Assembly (NCBI GenBank): GCA_022576105.1
Contig: JACZRM010000098.1
Span: 1 to 6,580, forward strand
Direction: 5' to 3'
Origin: Chloroflexota bacterium
GTDB lineage: Bacteria > Chloroflexota > Dehalococcoidia > UBA3495
Length of the DNA stretch: 6,580 nt
The position numbers and the translations under genes are program-made. The notes below the pieces were generated by a model. The model ran no database searches. It was not told where the DNA came from and worked only from the letters and a program-made list of their open reading frames with translations. Numbering within the stretch: the first letter of the stretch is position 1; each line of letters starts with the position of its first letter. Positions 1 through 5,707 of this stretch are shown here, piece after piece.

Positions 1-50
1 TAGCGAAGCGTATCGAAATCCGGTTCTAGAGGCTAAGGATCCCCCGGGAC
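1..50. repeat. Possible truncated dispersed repeat at window edge
   Basis: The first bases (TAGCGAAGCG then TATCGAAAT) resemble the inner part of the GGTCATTCTGAGC-type intergenic repeats seen at 881 and 5513, but the head of the unit would lie outside the window. The stretch has no coding potential that I can support. It is a weak call, resting on a short similarity. Confidence 0.25.
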
Positions 51-76
51 TAGCCAAGTTGTACCAAACATAACGC

Positions 77-82
77 GGAGGT
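77..82 (+). promoter_or_regulatory. Strong ribosome binding site of the hydrolase gene
   Basis: GGAGGT lies six bases before the ATG at 89 and fixes the start of the dienelactone-hydrolase-like gene. Confidence 0.75.
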
Positions 83-88
83 CTGGTT

Positions 89-814
89 ATGCCTTCCTGC
101 TGGGAGAAGCTCCAGGTAGATGGTCAAGACATGTCGGTTTACTCCAGCCTGCCCAGCGGCTCCGGCCCCTTCCCGGCGGTGGTTATCGCCCACCCGGTTA
201 GCGGAGTGGCCGAATTTACCCAGCGCATTGCTGACCGCCTGGCTGAGGCGGGTTATGCCGGAGTGGCGATGGACCTGTTCCACCGGATTACCGATGAGCA
301 GGTCCCGGCCGGGTCGCTCAAGAGTACCTTCCTGCGTGACGCGGAGATAATCGCCGATGTAAACGCCACCGTGGACTGGCTGCGCAATCACCCGGCCATC
401 GACGGGGAGCGTGTTGGGATGACCGGTTTCTGCATGGGCGGCCGGGTGGCCTGGCTGGCGGCGACGGCGAATCCCCACTTCAAGGCGGTCGTGCCCTACT
501 ATCCCGGCAACCTGTGGGTGTCTCGAGATGCGCCTCAGTCTCCCTTCGAGTTGTCCAGCAACATAAACTGCCCCATGCTGACCCACTTTGGGGAGATTGA
601 CCAGAACCCATCCCAGGACGATATGCGGAAGCTGGATGATGAACTGACCAGGTTGGGCAAGCGCCACCAATTCTATACCTATCCGGGCGCTGACCACGCC
701 TTTATGGATTTCGCGCAGCCCCATCGCTATCAAAAACAAGCCTCCGATTCCTCTTGGCCCAGGACTTTAGAGTTCTTCGCCCAGCATTTGATGGGGGCGG
801 CGGTAACCGGTTAG
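89..814 (+). CDS. Dienelactone hydrolase family protein (alpha/beta hydrolase)
   Basis: This 241-residue protein has the length and layout of dienelactone hydrolase (carboxymethylenebutenolidase), a cytosolic alpha/beta hydrolase that opens lactones in chlorocatechol breakdown; many family members have other or unknown ester substrates. The nucleophile elbow reads GFCMGG with Cys115. Asp171 (GEIDQ) and His203 (GADHAF) complete the Cys-Asp-His triad at the expected spacing. There is no signal peptide. The ATG start is supported by GGAGGT at 77-82, six bases upstream. One oddity is that the strand-3 segment where the classical enzyme carries a glutamate (Glu36) reads VIAHPVSGV, with proline in that place, so activity on dienelactone itself is doubtful. 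The gene ends with TAG and is followed by a 199-bp gap, so it probably stands alone. The family is secure but the substrate is unknown. Confidence 0.9.
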   Translation: MPSCWEKLQVDGQDMSVYSSLPSGSGPFPAVVIAHPVSGVAEFTQRIADRLAEAGYAGVAMDLFHRITDEQVPAGSLKSTFLRDAEIIADVNATVDWLRNHPAIDGERVGMTGFCMGGRVAWLAATANPHFKAVVPYYPGNLWVSRDAPQSPFELSSNINCPMLTHFGEIDQNPSQDDMRKLDDELTRLGKRHQFYTYPGADHAFMDFAQPHRYQKQASDSSWPRTLEFFAQHLMGAAVTG

Positions 815-880
815 CAAACCCATCAATTGGCTGCTCACACCTGCAATATGGGAGACAACGCGCGGATAAATTGACACCCT

Positions 881-934
881 GGTCATTCTGGACCGGAAGG
901 GAGTAGGGGCGAACAGTCTCAGATTCTTGGTGGC
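881..934 (+). repeat. Dispersed intergenic repeat, copy A
   Basis: This segment starts GGTCATTCTG and ends around AGATTCTTGG. It aligns over its whole length with 5513-5566, with roughly three quarters of bases matching by eye. The shared blocks are the first ten bases, a GGCGAA core and AGATTCTT. It lies between two genes and carries no ORF of its own. It resembles GGTCATTCTGAGC-type non-coding repeats that are common between genes of some environmental bacteria. Function is unknown. Confidence 0.6.
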
Positions 935-988
935 CCCGACGGAATCTGGGTGCCGCAGAACGACCTGAACGCTGGTTTGGTTAGGGAC

Positions 989-995
989 TATAAAT
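989..995 (+). promoter_or_regulatory. Possible -10 box before the beta-sandwich gene
   Basis: TATAAAT is a good -10 match 18 bases before the ATG at 1014, in an otherwise GC-rich gap. The -35 position is poor (CTGAAC at 965-970), so this is a weak promoter call. It would leave a very short leader that includes the GGGAG ribosome binding site. Confidence 0.3.
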
Positions 996-1013
996 CAAAA
1001 AGGGAGTAATCTC

Positions 1014-1523
1014 ATGGCTAGAATTTCGATGAACCTCGAGAACAAAGAGGACCTGAAGATACTGGGCACTACCGGCTGGCGTCGGGCAATGGGCCTGGTG
1101 CCGGGAGAGCCCAACCAGGGCCTGGTGGCGGAATTGGCGGAGACACCGGCCCGCAACGCCGAATACGATGACTCTGGCTGGGACCAGGACGTGGATGTTC
1201 AGGAAAGGCTATCCAAGGGCCTGACCTTCGCCTGGTATCGCCTCCATGTGACCATCCCGTCGGAAATTAGAGGCGAGAGCCTGCAAGGACGCCGCGTTTG
1301 GTTCGAGACCAACGTGGACAACTACGGCGAAGTCTACATCGACGGCAAGATCGACCGCAACATTGGCGTGGTCACCGGCAACAACGTTGGCAAGCGCATC
1401 CTGGTGGCAGACCCGGCTACCCCTGGGGCTAACCATGTTATCGCGGTGCTGGTGGGCAACGCGCCACTGGCCGAGCCGGTGGGAACGATATTCATGCGCT
1501 ATGCTACCCTGGCCTTTGAGTAG
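1014..1523 (+). CDS. Stand-alone galactose-binding-like beta-sandwich protein (GH2 N-domain type)
   Basis: The 169-residue product reads like the sugar-binding beta-sandwich found at the N-terminus of family 2 glycoside hydrolases. Visible marks are a WRRAMG strand near 22, an acidic D-D-S-G-W turn at 52-56, the FAWYRLHVTIP strand at 72-82 (family pattern aWYRr.f.vP), and VDNYGEVYIDGK at 101-112, matching the family's 'vd..aevyvNGk' hairpin. No catalytic domain, signal peptide or membrane segment is present. It is therefore a complete small protein rather than an enzyme fragment, and no downstream frame continues a hydrolase. The start is supported by GGGAG at 1002-1006, seven bases before the ATG. 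It probably binds a carbohydrate or another ligand, but the partner cannot be read from the sequence. Neighbours give no pathway clue. Confidence 0.7.
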   Translation: MARISMNLENKEDLKILGTTGWRRAMGLVPGEPNQGLVAELAETPARNAEYDDSGWDQDVDVQERLSKGLTFAWYRLHVTIPSEIRGESLQGRRVWFETNVDNYGEVYIDGKIDRNIGVVTGNNVGKRILVADPATPGANHVIAVLVGNAPLAEPVGTIFMRYATLAFE

Positions 1524-1533
1524 AGTTGAGGCT

Positions 1534-1630
1534 GCCCCCTCCCTCTAGCTCCCTCCCACCAGGCTTATTTCTCGACAGTCTTAGTTAACGGCATCCTCGC
1601 CCCTTGTGGGAGCGGGCTGGGGTGAGGGTG
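1534..1630. repeat. Imperfect inverted repeat, REP-like
   Basis: The pyrimidine-rich arm at 1534-1562 (core TAGCTCCCTCCCACCAGG) and the reverse complement of 1602-1630 agree at about 22 of 29 positions, with a roughly 40-base spacer. The arms resemble the CCCTCACCCxxxCCCTCTCCC-type palindromic intergenic repeats seen in many bacterial genomes. It follows the stop of the beta-sandwich gene closely, so it could also fold in RNA and act as a processing or termination structure. No T-run follows it. Confidence 0.5.
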
Positions 1631-1645
1631 TTAAGTCAAGAATTA

Positions 1646-1665
1646 ACCGGCGGTCAACCGCCGGT
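1646..1665 (+). promoter_or_regulatory. Perfect 9-bp dyad touching the ribosome binding site of the selenoprotein candidate
   Basis: ACCGGCGGT and ACCGCCGGT flank two bases, forming a perfect 20-bp DNA palindrome. As RNA it can form a GC-rich hairpin with a TCAA loop. Its right arm shares the first three bases of the GGTGGAG ribosome binding site (1663-1669) of the next gene. It could be an operator for a dimeric repressor, an RNA hairpin affecting ribosome access, or a small repeat. Nothing here decides which. Confidence 0.5.
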
Positions 1666-1678
1666 GGAGTAGAAAACC

Positions 1679-3187
1679 ATGACGAGTAAGTCCTTTGCCG
1701 GCAAGGTCAATGCGCCGGAATTCCCGCCAGACCTGGAGTGGGTGAATACCGACCGTCCCCTGACTATGACCGAGTTGAGGGGAAAGATCGTTATCCTGGA
1801 CTTTTGGACCTACTGTTGAATTAACTGCATGCACATCTTTCCGCAGTTGCGGAAAATAGAGGAGAAGTACGCCAATGAGCTGGTGGTGATTGGTGTGCAC
1901 TCGGCCAAGTTCCCCAACGAAAAGGAAAAGGAGAACCTGTACAAGGCGGTCCAACGCAACGAGTTGCAGCACCCAGTCGTCAACGACGCAGACTTTAAGG
2001 TATGGCAGGCCTTTTCCTGTCGTGCTTGGCCCACCTTCATGTTTATTGATCCGGAAGGCAAGGTCATCGGCAAGCACGAGGGAGAGGTAACCTTTGAGTT
2101 TCTTGATGACCTGATGGAAAATATGGTGGCCGAGTTTGACGCTCAGGGGCTGTTGCGGCGCGACTCCCTGGGCATAACCGCGGAGGTAGGGCCTGCCGCC
2201 ACCCTGTCTTTTCCCGGCAAGGTGCTGGCCGACGGCCCGGGCGACCGTCTGTTCATCGCCGACACCAATCACAATCGCATCCTGGTTACTTCGCTGGAGG
2301 GGGTGGTCCAGCAGGTCATCGGCTCCGGGCAGGCCGGGCTGGACGACGGCGGTTTTGCGGCTGCTACTCTCAACCACCCGCAGGGCATGGCCCGGCTCGG
2401 CGAAGTCCTGTACGTTGCCGACGCCGAGAACCACGCGCTGCGTAAGGTTGATCTGGCGGCGGGAACTGTGGAGACCATTGCCGGCAACGGGCAGCAAGGA
2501 CGCGCCCGGGAGGGCCGAGGCCCCGGTCTGCAGATGGAATTGAATTCGCCCTGGGACCTGGCCCTTCACCAAAACACGCTGTATATTGCGATGGCCGGCG
2601 CTCACCAGCTCTGGTCAATGACGTTGGCGGATGGCCAGGTTGGCCCCTACGCCGGTTCCGGCGGGGAGTCCATCACCAACGGGCCGCTGGCCAGCGCAAC
2701 TCTGGCTCAGCCCAGCGGCATCACCTGTGGTGGAGACAATGGCGGAAATAATGGTGGCGGCAAGCTGTACTTCGTTGACAGCGAGACCAGCTCCGTGCGC
2801 TCCGCCGACCTGGACCCCGCTGGTCGGGTGGGCACCCTGGTTGGCCTGGACCTGTTCGTCTTTGGCGACGTGGACGGTTCGGAGCATAACGTGCGGTTGC
2901 AGCATCCCATCGGGATCACCTTTGAGGATGGTGTGATCTATATTGCCGACACGTATAACCACAAGATCAAGCAAATTCTACCCATTACCCGCAGTGCGCT
3001 GACAGTTTTGGGAACCGGCAAGGCCGGTCACAAAGACGGCCCGGGCAAACAGGCATTATTCTCCGAACCCAGCGGCCTCAGCTTTGGTGGCGGCAAGCTG
3101 TTCATCGCCGATACCAACAACCACCTGATTCGGGTGGCCGACCTGGCCGCCGACCAGGTCTGGACTTTGGAGATCAGCGGGTTGTGA
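1679..3187 (+). CDS. Candidate selenoprotein: thioredoxin-fold plus NHL propeller protein (NHLRC2-like), in-frame TGA read as Sec47
   Basis: Reading from the ATG at 1679 through one in-frame TGA gives 502 residues. The N-terminal thioredoxin fold starts with the strand [10 protein letters not shown], then the TGA codon at residue 47, then Ile-Asn-Cys50. The NHLRC2 family has CCINC here, so the TGA replaces the N-terminal cysteine of the redox CxxC. Other family marks follow: GVHSAKF at 72-78, VVNDAD at 100-105 and the cis-proline loop AWPT at 116-119. Six NHL propeller blades begin near residues 191, 244, 301, 363, 420 and 474 ([49 protein letters not shown]). No signal peptide is seen, so it is probably cytosolic. 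The start is supported by GGTGGAG at 1663-1669. A hairpin follows the TGA at SECIS distance. The alternatives are a point nonsense mutation or a sequencing error. The internal ATG at 1829 has no ribosome binding site and would remove the active site. Selenocysteine would act as redox nucleophile; the substrate is unknown. Confidence 0.82.
1817..1819 (+). other. In-frame TGA, probable selenocysteine codon (Sec47)
   Basis: The TGA is codon 47 of the thioredoxin/NHL gene. It lies between TGT (Cys46) and ATT-AAC-TGC (Ile-Asn-Cys), exactly where the family has the nucleophilic cysteine. The frame before and after it is intact and family-like, so the codon is not at a frameshift. Confidence 0.78.
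1835..1857 (+). promoter_or_regulatory. Candidate bacterial SECIS hairpin
   Basis: TTTCCGC (1838-1844) and GCGGAAA (1849-1855) form a perfect 7-bp stem closed by the loop AGTT. With C1837 bulged, two more A-T pairs extend it. Twenty-five bases separate the TGA from the loop, inside the usual range for bacterial SECIS elements and somewhat longer than the E. coli fdhF spacing. The loop keeps G-U at its second and third places, as in the fdhF loop GGUC, which SelB recognises. The bulged U of fdhF is not present at the same place, which weakens the call. The hairpin codes for FPQLRK of the protein. Confidence 0.65.
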
Positions 3188-3271
3188 TCCCTACCCCTGG
3201 CAAGAAAATCAGAAACTAAGAGCGACTGCAATAAGGTAGAATACGCGGGCAGATAGGCAGCAATTCCGTTC

Positions 3272-3334
3272 GTGGTGAGCTTGTCGAACCATGAACCGTT
3301 CGCCGCCATCCTTCGACCGGCTCAGGACGAGCGG
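3272..3334. repeat. 63-bp palindromic repeat, unit 1
   Basis: The unit differs from 3373-3435 at only 3 of 63 positions. Inside it, GAGCTTGTCGAA and TTCGACCGGCTC are near-perfect inverse arms (ten Watson-Crick pairs, one wobble, one mismatch), so it can form a long hairpin in DNA or RNA. The GAGCTTGTCGAA core is familiar from dispersed intergenic repeats in Chloroflexota and some other groups. The copies lie in direct orientation. Confidence 0.85.
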
Positions 3335-3372
3335 AGAAACCCGATCGTGGTCAGCGGAGTTTCGTCCCGCTG

Positions 3373-3435
3373 GTGGTGAGCTTGTCGAACCATGAACTGT
3401 CCGCCGCCATCCTTCGACCGGCTCAGGAAGAGCGG
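3373..3435. repeat. 63-bp palindromic repeat, unit 2
   Basis: This is the second copy, starting 101 bases after the first and about 95% identical to it. Both hairpin arms are intact. It ends about 80 bases before the MFS gene start, so it should lie in or near that gene's leader or promoter region. Confidence 0.85.
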
Positions 3436-3516
3436 CTGCTTGTGACCACGCTACTGGGGCGGAAGCCGGGCTCTTGGTCCTGGATCGTACTCTAACAGTC
3501 TGGAGATTACTCTCCG

Positions 3517-4779
3517 TTGCACCTCCGTAGGCCATCAAATATCCCCGCCCTGACGGTCCTGCAAGACCGGGACTTCCGCGCCATCTGGTATGTGGGCGGC
3601 CTTCATGAAATCTCCCGCCGCATGGAGTTGCTGGTATTAAGCTGGCTCATCCTCCAGACCACTGATTCTCCTTTTCAATTAGGCCTGGTGCTGGTGTTCA
3701 ACAACCTGCCCAGACCCTTGATCTCCCTCTTTGCCGGGCTGGTGGCCGACCGATTCAGCCGTCTGCGCATTCTCGCCGTCGCCCAAACGACCAATACCCT
3801 GGTCGCCGCCGCTATTTTGCTGCTCATCCTCAACGACACCATTACGTCCTGGCACGTATTCTCGGCGGTGTTCATGCAGGGAGTGACCAAGTCTTTGGAA
3901 GACCCGTCCCGGCGTACCGCGATAATGGATATTGCAGGCGATAGACGGATAGTTAATGCCCTGTCGCTAGACCAGATCAGCAACACAGTGGGTAAAATGT
4001 CCGGCCCGTTGCTGGGTGGAGTGTTGCTGGACGCTTCCGGGTTCGCCGGCGCGTATTGGTTGGTATTGGCGGCCCATGTAGTAACCCTGGGCATGCTGGC
4101 CCGCGTCAAAATTCCCCACTACCAGCGGGTGGCCGGACCGGTTGAACCGGTGTGGCGCAGCCTTTCCATCAGCCTCAAGCATGCGTTCAAGAACCCGGTG
4201 CTGTTGGCGATGTTGTACGTGACCATCGTGATGAACGCGCTGGCGTTCCCGGTACAGCAGTTTATTCCCGCCATTGGCCGAGACCACCTGCAAGTTGGGG
4301 CTACGTTGGTGGGCCTGCTGGCGGCGGCAGAGGGAGTGGGACAGTTTATCGGAGCGGGCATAATGGCCGCCACCCGGAACCTGCAACAACACGGCCGGGT
4401 CTTTGTGATTGGCTCGACCATAGTGTTGGTCATGGCTATATTATTCGTCTGGTCGCCCTGGTACGCCCTGTCCTTCGTGCTGCTGACCCTGGCTGGCATC
4501 GGACAATCGGGATTCGGCACCATGCAGAGCAGCATTACCATGCTGTCGGCGCCCCGGGAGTTGAGGGGTCGCATGTTGGGGCTGATGAGTTTTTGCATTG
4601 GTGTGGGAACTCCCCTGGGAACCCTGGAAATTGGAGCGGTGGCGGTGGCCTTCAGCACTCGATGGGCGATTGCAGTCAATGCTGCTGCCGGCTTGTTGTT
4701 GTTGCTGCCCGCGGTGCTGTTCACGCCCTTGGCCCGGCGTCCTTCGATTCAGTCTGAGCCGGTAGTAGCTCAAGATTAG
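3517..4779 (+). CDS. Major facilitator superfamily transporter (MFS_3/EntS-like exporter type)
   Basis: This 420-residue membrane protein has about 12 hydrophobic segments, the usual MFS number and length. Family marks are the N-terminal DRDFRAIW before helix 1, the loop 2-3 signature GLVADRFSR (74-82), DPSRRTAIMD at 129-138, GPLLGG (163-168) and, in the second half, the repeated loop APRELRGRMLGL (345-356). These resemble the EntS/MFS_3 group of proton-driven exporters; the substrate cannot be inferred. The start is uncertain. The frame opens after a TAA at 3493, and the first usable codon is TTG at 3517 with TGGAG at 3501-3505, a wide 11-base spacing. A GTG at 3589 is possible but would cut into the conserved N-terminus, so the TTG is preferred. 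The 105-bp gap before the next gene suggests a separate unit. Confidence 0.9.
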   Translation: MHLRRPSNIPALTVLQDRDFRAIWYVGGLHEISRRMELLVLSWLILQTTDSPFQLGLVLVFNNLPRPLISLFAGLVADRFSRLRILAVAQTTNTLVAAAILLLILNDTITSWHVFSAVFMQGVTKSLEDPSRRTAIMDIAGDRRIVNALSLDQISNTVGKMSGPLLGGVLLDASGFAGAYWLVLAAHVVTLGMLARVKIPHYQRVAGPVEPVWRSLSISLKHAFKNPVLLAMLYVTIVMNALAFPVQQFIPAIGRDHLQVGATLVGLLAAAEGVGQFIGAGIMAATRNLQQHGRVFVIGSTIVLVMAILFVWSPWYALSFVLLTLAGIGQSGFGTMQSSITMLSAPRELRGRMLGLMSFCIGVGTPLGTLEIGAVAVAFSTRWAIAVNAAAGLLLLLPAVLFTPLARRPSIQSEPVVAQD

Positions 4780-4786
4780 CCTTTTC

Positions 4787-4815
4787 TTGCTAAGCGGGAA
4801 TCGAGGGGTTATATT
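4787..4815 (+). promoter_or_regulatory. Candidate sigma-70-type promoter of the protoglobin gene
   Basis: TTGCTA (4787-4792) and TATATT (4810-4815) are separated by 17 bases, matching four and five of six consensus positions. It starts just after the MFS stop codon and would give a leader of roughly 60 bases before the ATG at 4885. This is the best-spaced promoter-like pair that I found in the window, but it rests on consensus alone. Confidence 0.4.
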
Positions 4816-4884
4816 CGGTGCAGGTTTGGCGGTTAACACCTGGGTAGCGGCTATCTGGGCAGAGATTAAATTGTAGGTGCTGGA

Positions 4885-5430
4885 ATGGTTCAAGGGATGG
4901 CCGATTGGCCGGCCAGAATGAAGCAGATGGTCGAATTTGTGGGATTGACCCAGGCCGAGCTGGCCCTGGTGAAGTCTACTGCCCCCTTGCTGTTGAAGCA
5001 TGCCGATGAATTGACCTCGGCGGTCTACGACCACTTTCTGAAATTTCCCGATACCCGCAAGTTCTTCCTCACCGAAGACGGCGAGGTGGACCAGGAGCGC
5101 CTTGAGCGGCGCAAGCAGGGCTTGGCCCGCTGGCTGCAAGCGTCCATTAACTTCAAGATTGATGAGGACTTTCCGGTGTCTCTGCTGGCCGTTGCGGTGG
5201 TGCACAGCCATCCGCCCTCTCATCGGGAGCATTTGGGCTCGATACCCAGTCGGTTCATGATTGGCACCATTTGTTTTGCCCAGACCGCGGTGGCTGAAGC
5301 GCTGGCTCAAGAGATGGACGACCAGCGTGAGGTGCTGCGGGCCTCCCTGGCCTGGAACAAGTTGTTGATGGTGCAATTGGATGTGCTCCTGGCGGGTTAC
5401 ATAACCGAGCAACCGATTGAACCGCGTTAG
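4885..5430 (+). CDS. Single-domain protoglobin
   Basis: The 181-residue, mostly helical product matches the protoglobin / globin-coupled-sensor heme domain and ends without any signalling domain. Visible marks are the N-terminal FVGLTQAELALVKSTAPLL helix (18-36), the YDHFLKFPDTRKFF segment (48-61), an RRKQGLARWL helix (75-84), and VVHSHPPSHREHLGSIPSRFMIG (105-127), in which the family's proximal heme histidine should be His107 or His109. A C-terminal helix pair follows. It should bind heme and O2, CO or NO in the cytosol, as a gas carrier, scavenger or partner of another protein. The stretch around the heme ligand is unusually rich in histidine (107, 109, 113, 116). The start is supported only by a weak TAGGTG at 4874-4879; Met5 is an alternative start. 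No methyl-accepting, cyclase or kinase gene lies next to it. Confidence 0.85.
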   Translation: MVQGMADWPARMKQMVEFVGLTQAELALVKSTAPLLLKHADELTSAVYDHFLKFPDTRKFFLTEDGEVDQERLERRKQGLARWLQASINFKIDEDFPVSLLAVAVVHSHPPSHREHLGSIPSRFMIGTICFAQTAVAEALAQEMDDQREVLRASLAWNKLLMVQLDVLLAGYITEQPIEPR

Positions 5431-5512
5431 CGCTGTTGGGAATTGCTGCTGGACTCCAAGTTTGCGTTAGCAGCGCAATGAGGCTTGCGAACTTCCGGGA
5501 CCACGGCCGCCC

Positions 5513-5566
5513 GGTCATTCTGAGCCAGAACGAAGTGGAGGCGAAGAATCTTAGATTCTTTGGCAG
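5513..5566 (+). repeat. Dispersed intergenic repeat, copy B
   Basis: This is the counterpart of 881-934, same orientation, starting GGTCATTCTGAGCC and containing GGCGAAGAATC followed by AGATTCTT. GAATCTTAGATTC at its centre is itself a short palindrome, so part of the unit can fold. It lies between the protoglobin and AroQ-like genes. Confidence 0.65.
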
Positions 5567-5575
5567 CGGAGCCTA

Positions 5576-5655
5576 TCCTGAGCCACGTCGACAGGTCCGA
5601 CTTCGTCGAGACTCTCGATGAAATCGGAGTTCAGGACAGGCTGGTCGAACCACAG
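5576..5655. repeat. Degenerate copy of the GAGCTTGTCGAA palindromic repeat
   Basis: TCCTGAGCCACGTCGACAGG at 5576-5595 and GGCTGGTCGAACCACAG at 5639-5655 resemble the arms of the 63-bp units at 3272 and 3373, with an unrelated middle. It directly follows repeat copy B, so this gap looks like an old landing site of two repeat families. It also explains the open frame running upstream of the AroQ-like start. Confidence 0.45.
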
Positions 5656-5707
5656 AGGAGCTATCGGGGTAGGCCTTCGGAATAATGATCAGCAATTGGA
5701 GGAAACT

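Larger units (their letters stand above)
3188..3516. other. Gene-free gap holding two hairpin repeats
   Basis: This 329-bp gap between the NHL gene and the MFS gene contains no convincing gene. It is mostly filled by the two 63-bp repeat units listed separately, with a 38-bp spacer. A TAGAAT hexamer at 3237-3242 could be a -10 box but has no recognisable -35. No T-rich terminator follows the NHL stop. Confidence 0.6.

Noticed and set aside
25..48. TCTAGA, six bases, then GGATCCCCCGGG: the order and spacing of XbaI, BamHI and SmaI sites in a common cloning polylinker.
   Set aside because: The bases between and after the sites do not match the polylinker, and the flanking sequence looks like the native dispersed repeats. 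Probably coincidence; a vector screen would settle it.
871..876. TTGACA as a -35 box.
   Set aside because: No acceptable -10 hexamer lies 16-18 bases downstream.
1829..3187. NHL protein starting at the internal ATG at 1829.
   Set aside because: No ribosome binding site precedes it, and it would discard the first half of the thioredoxin fold, which is clearly encoded upstream in the same frame.
1679..3187. Genome-wide reassignment of TGA as a sense codon.
   Set aside because: Two genes here end with TGA at family-typical lengths and no other gene has an in-frame TGA.
3209..3538. Minus-strand open frame across the gap before the MFS gene.
   Set aside because: Its peptides (such as LPEPVEGW and VRQAHHER) come from the 63-bp repeats and are typical spurious translations of such elements.
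4441..5412. Long minus-strand open frame opposite the MFS and protoglobin genes.
   Set aside because: It spans two well-supported genes and the gap between them on the other strand, and is rich in Gln, His and Arg as expected for an antisense shadow.
5436..5621. Short plus-strand open frame between the protoglobin and AroQ-like genes.
   Set aside because: It covers repeat DNA, has no ribosome binding site and resembles no protein family.
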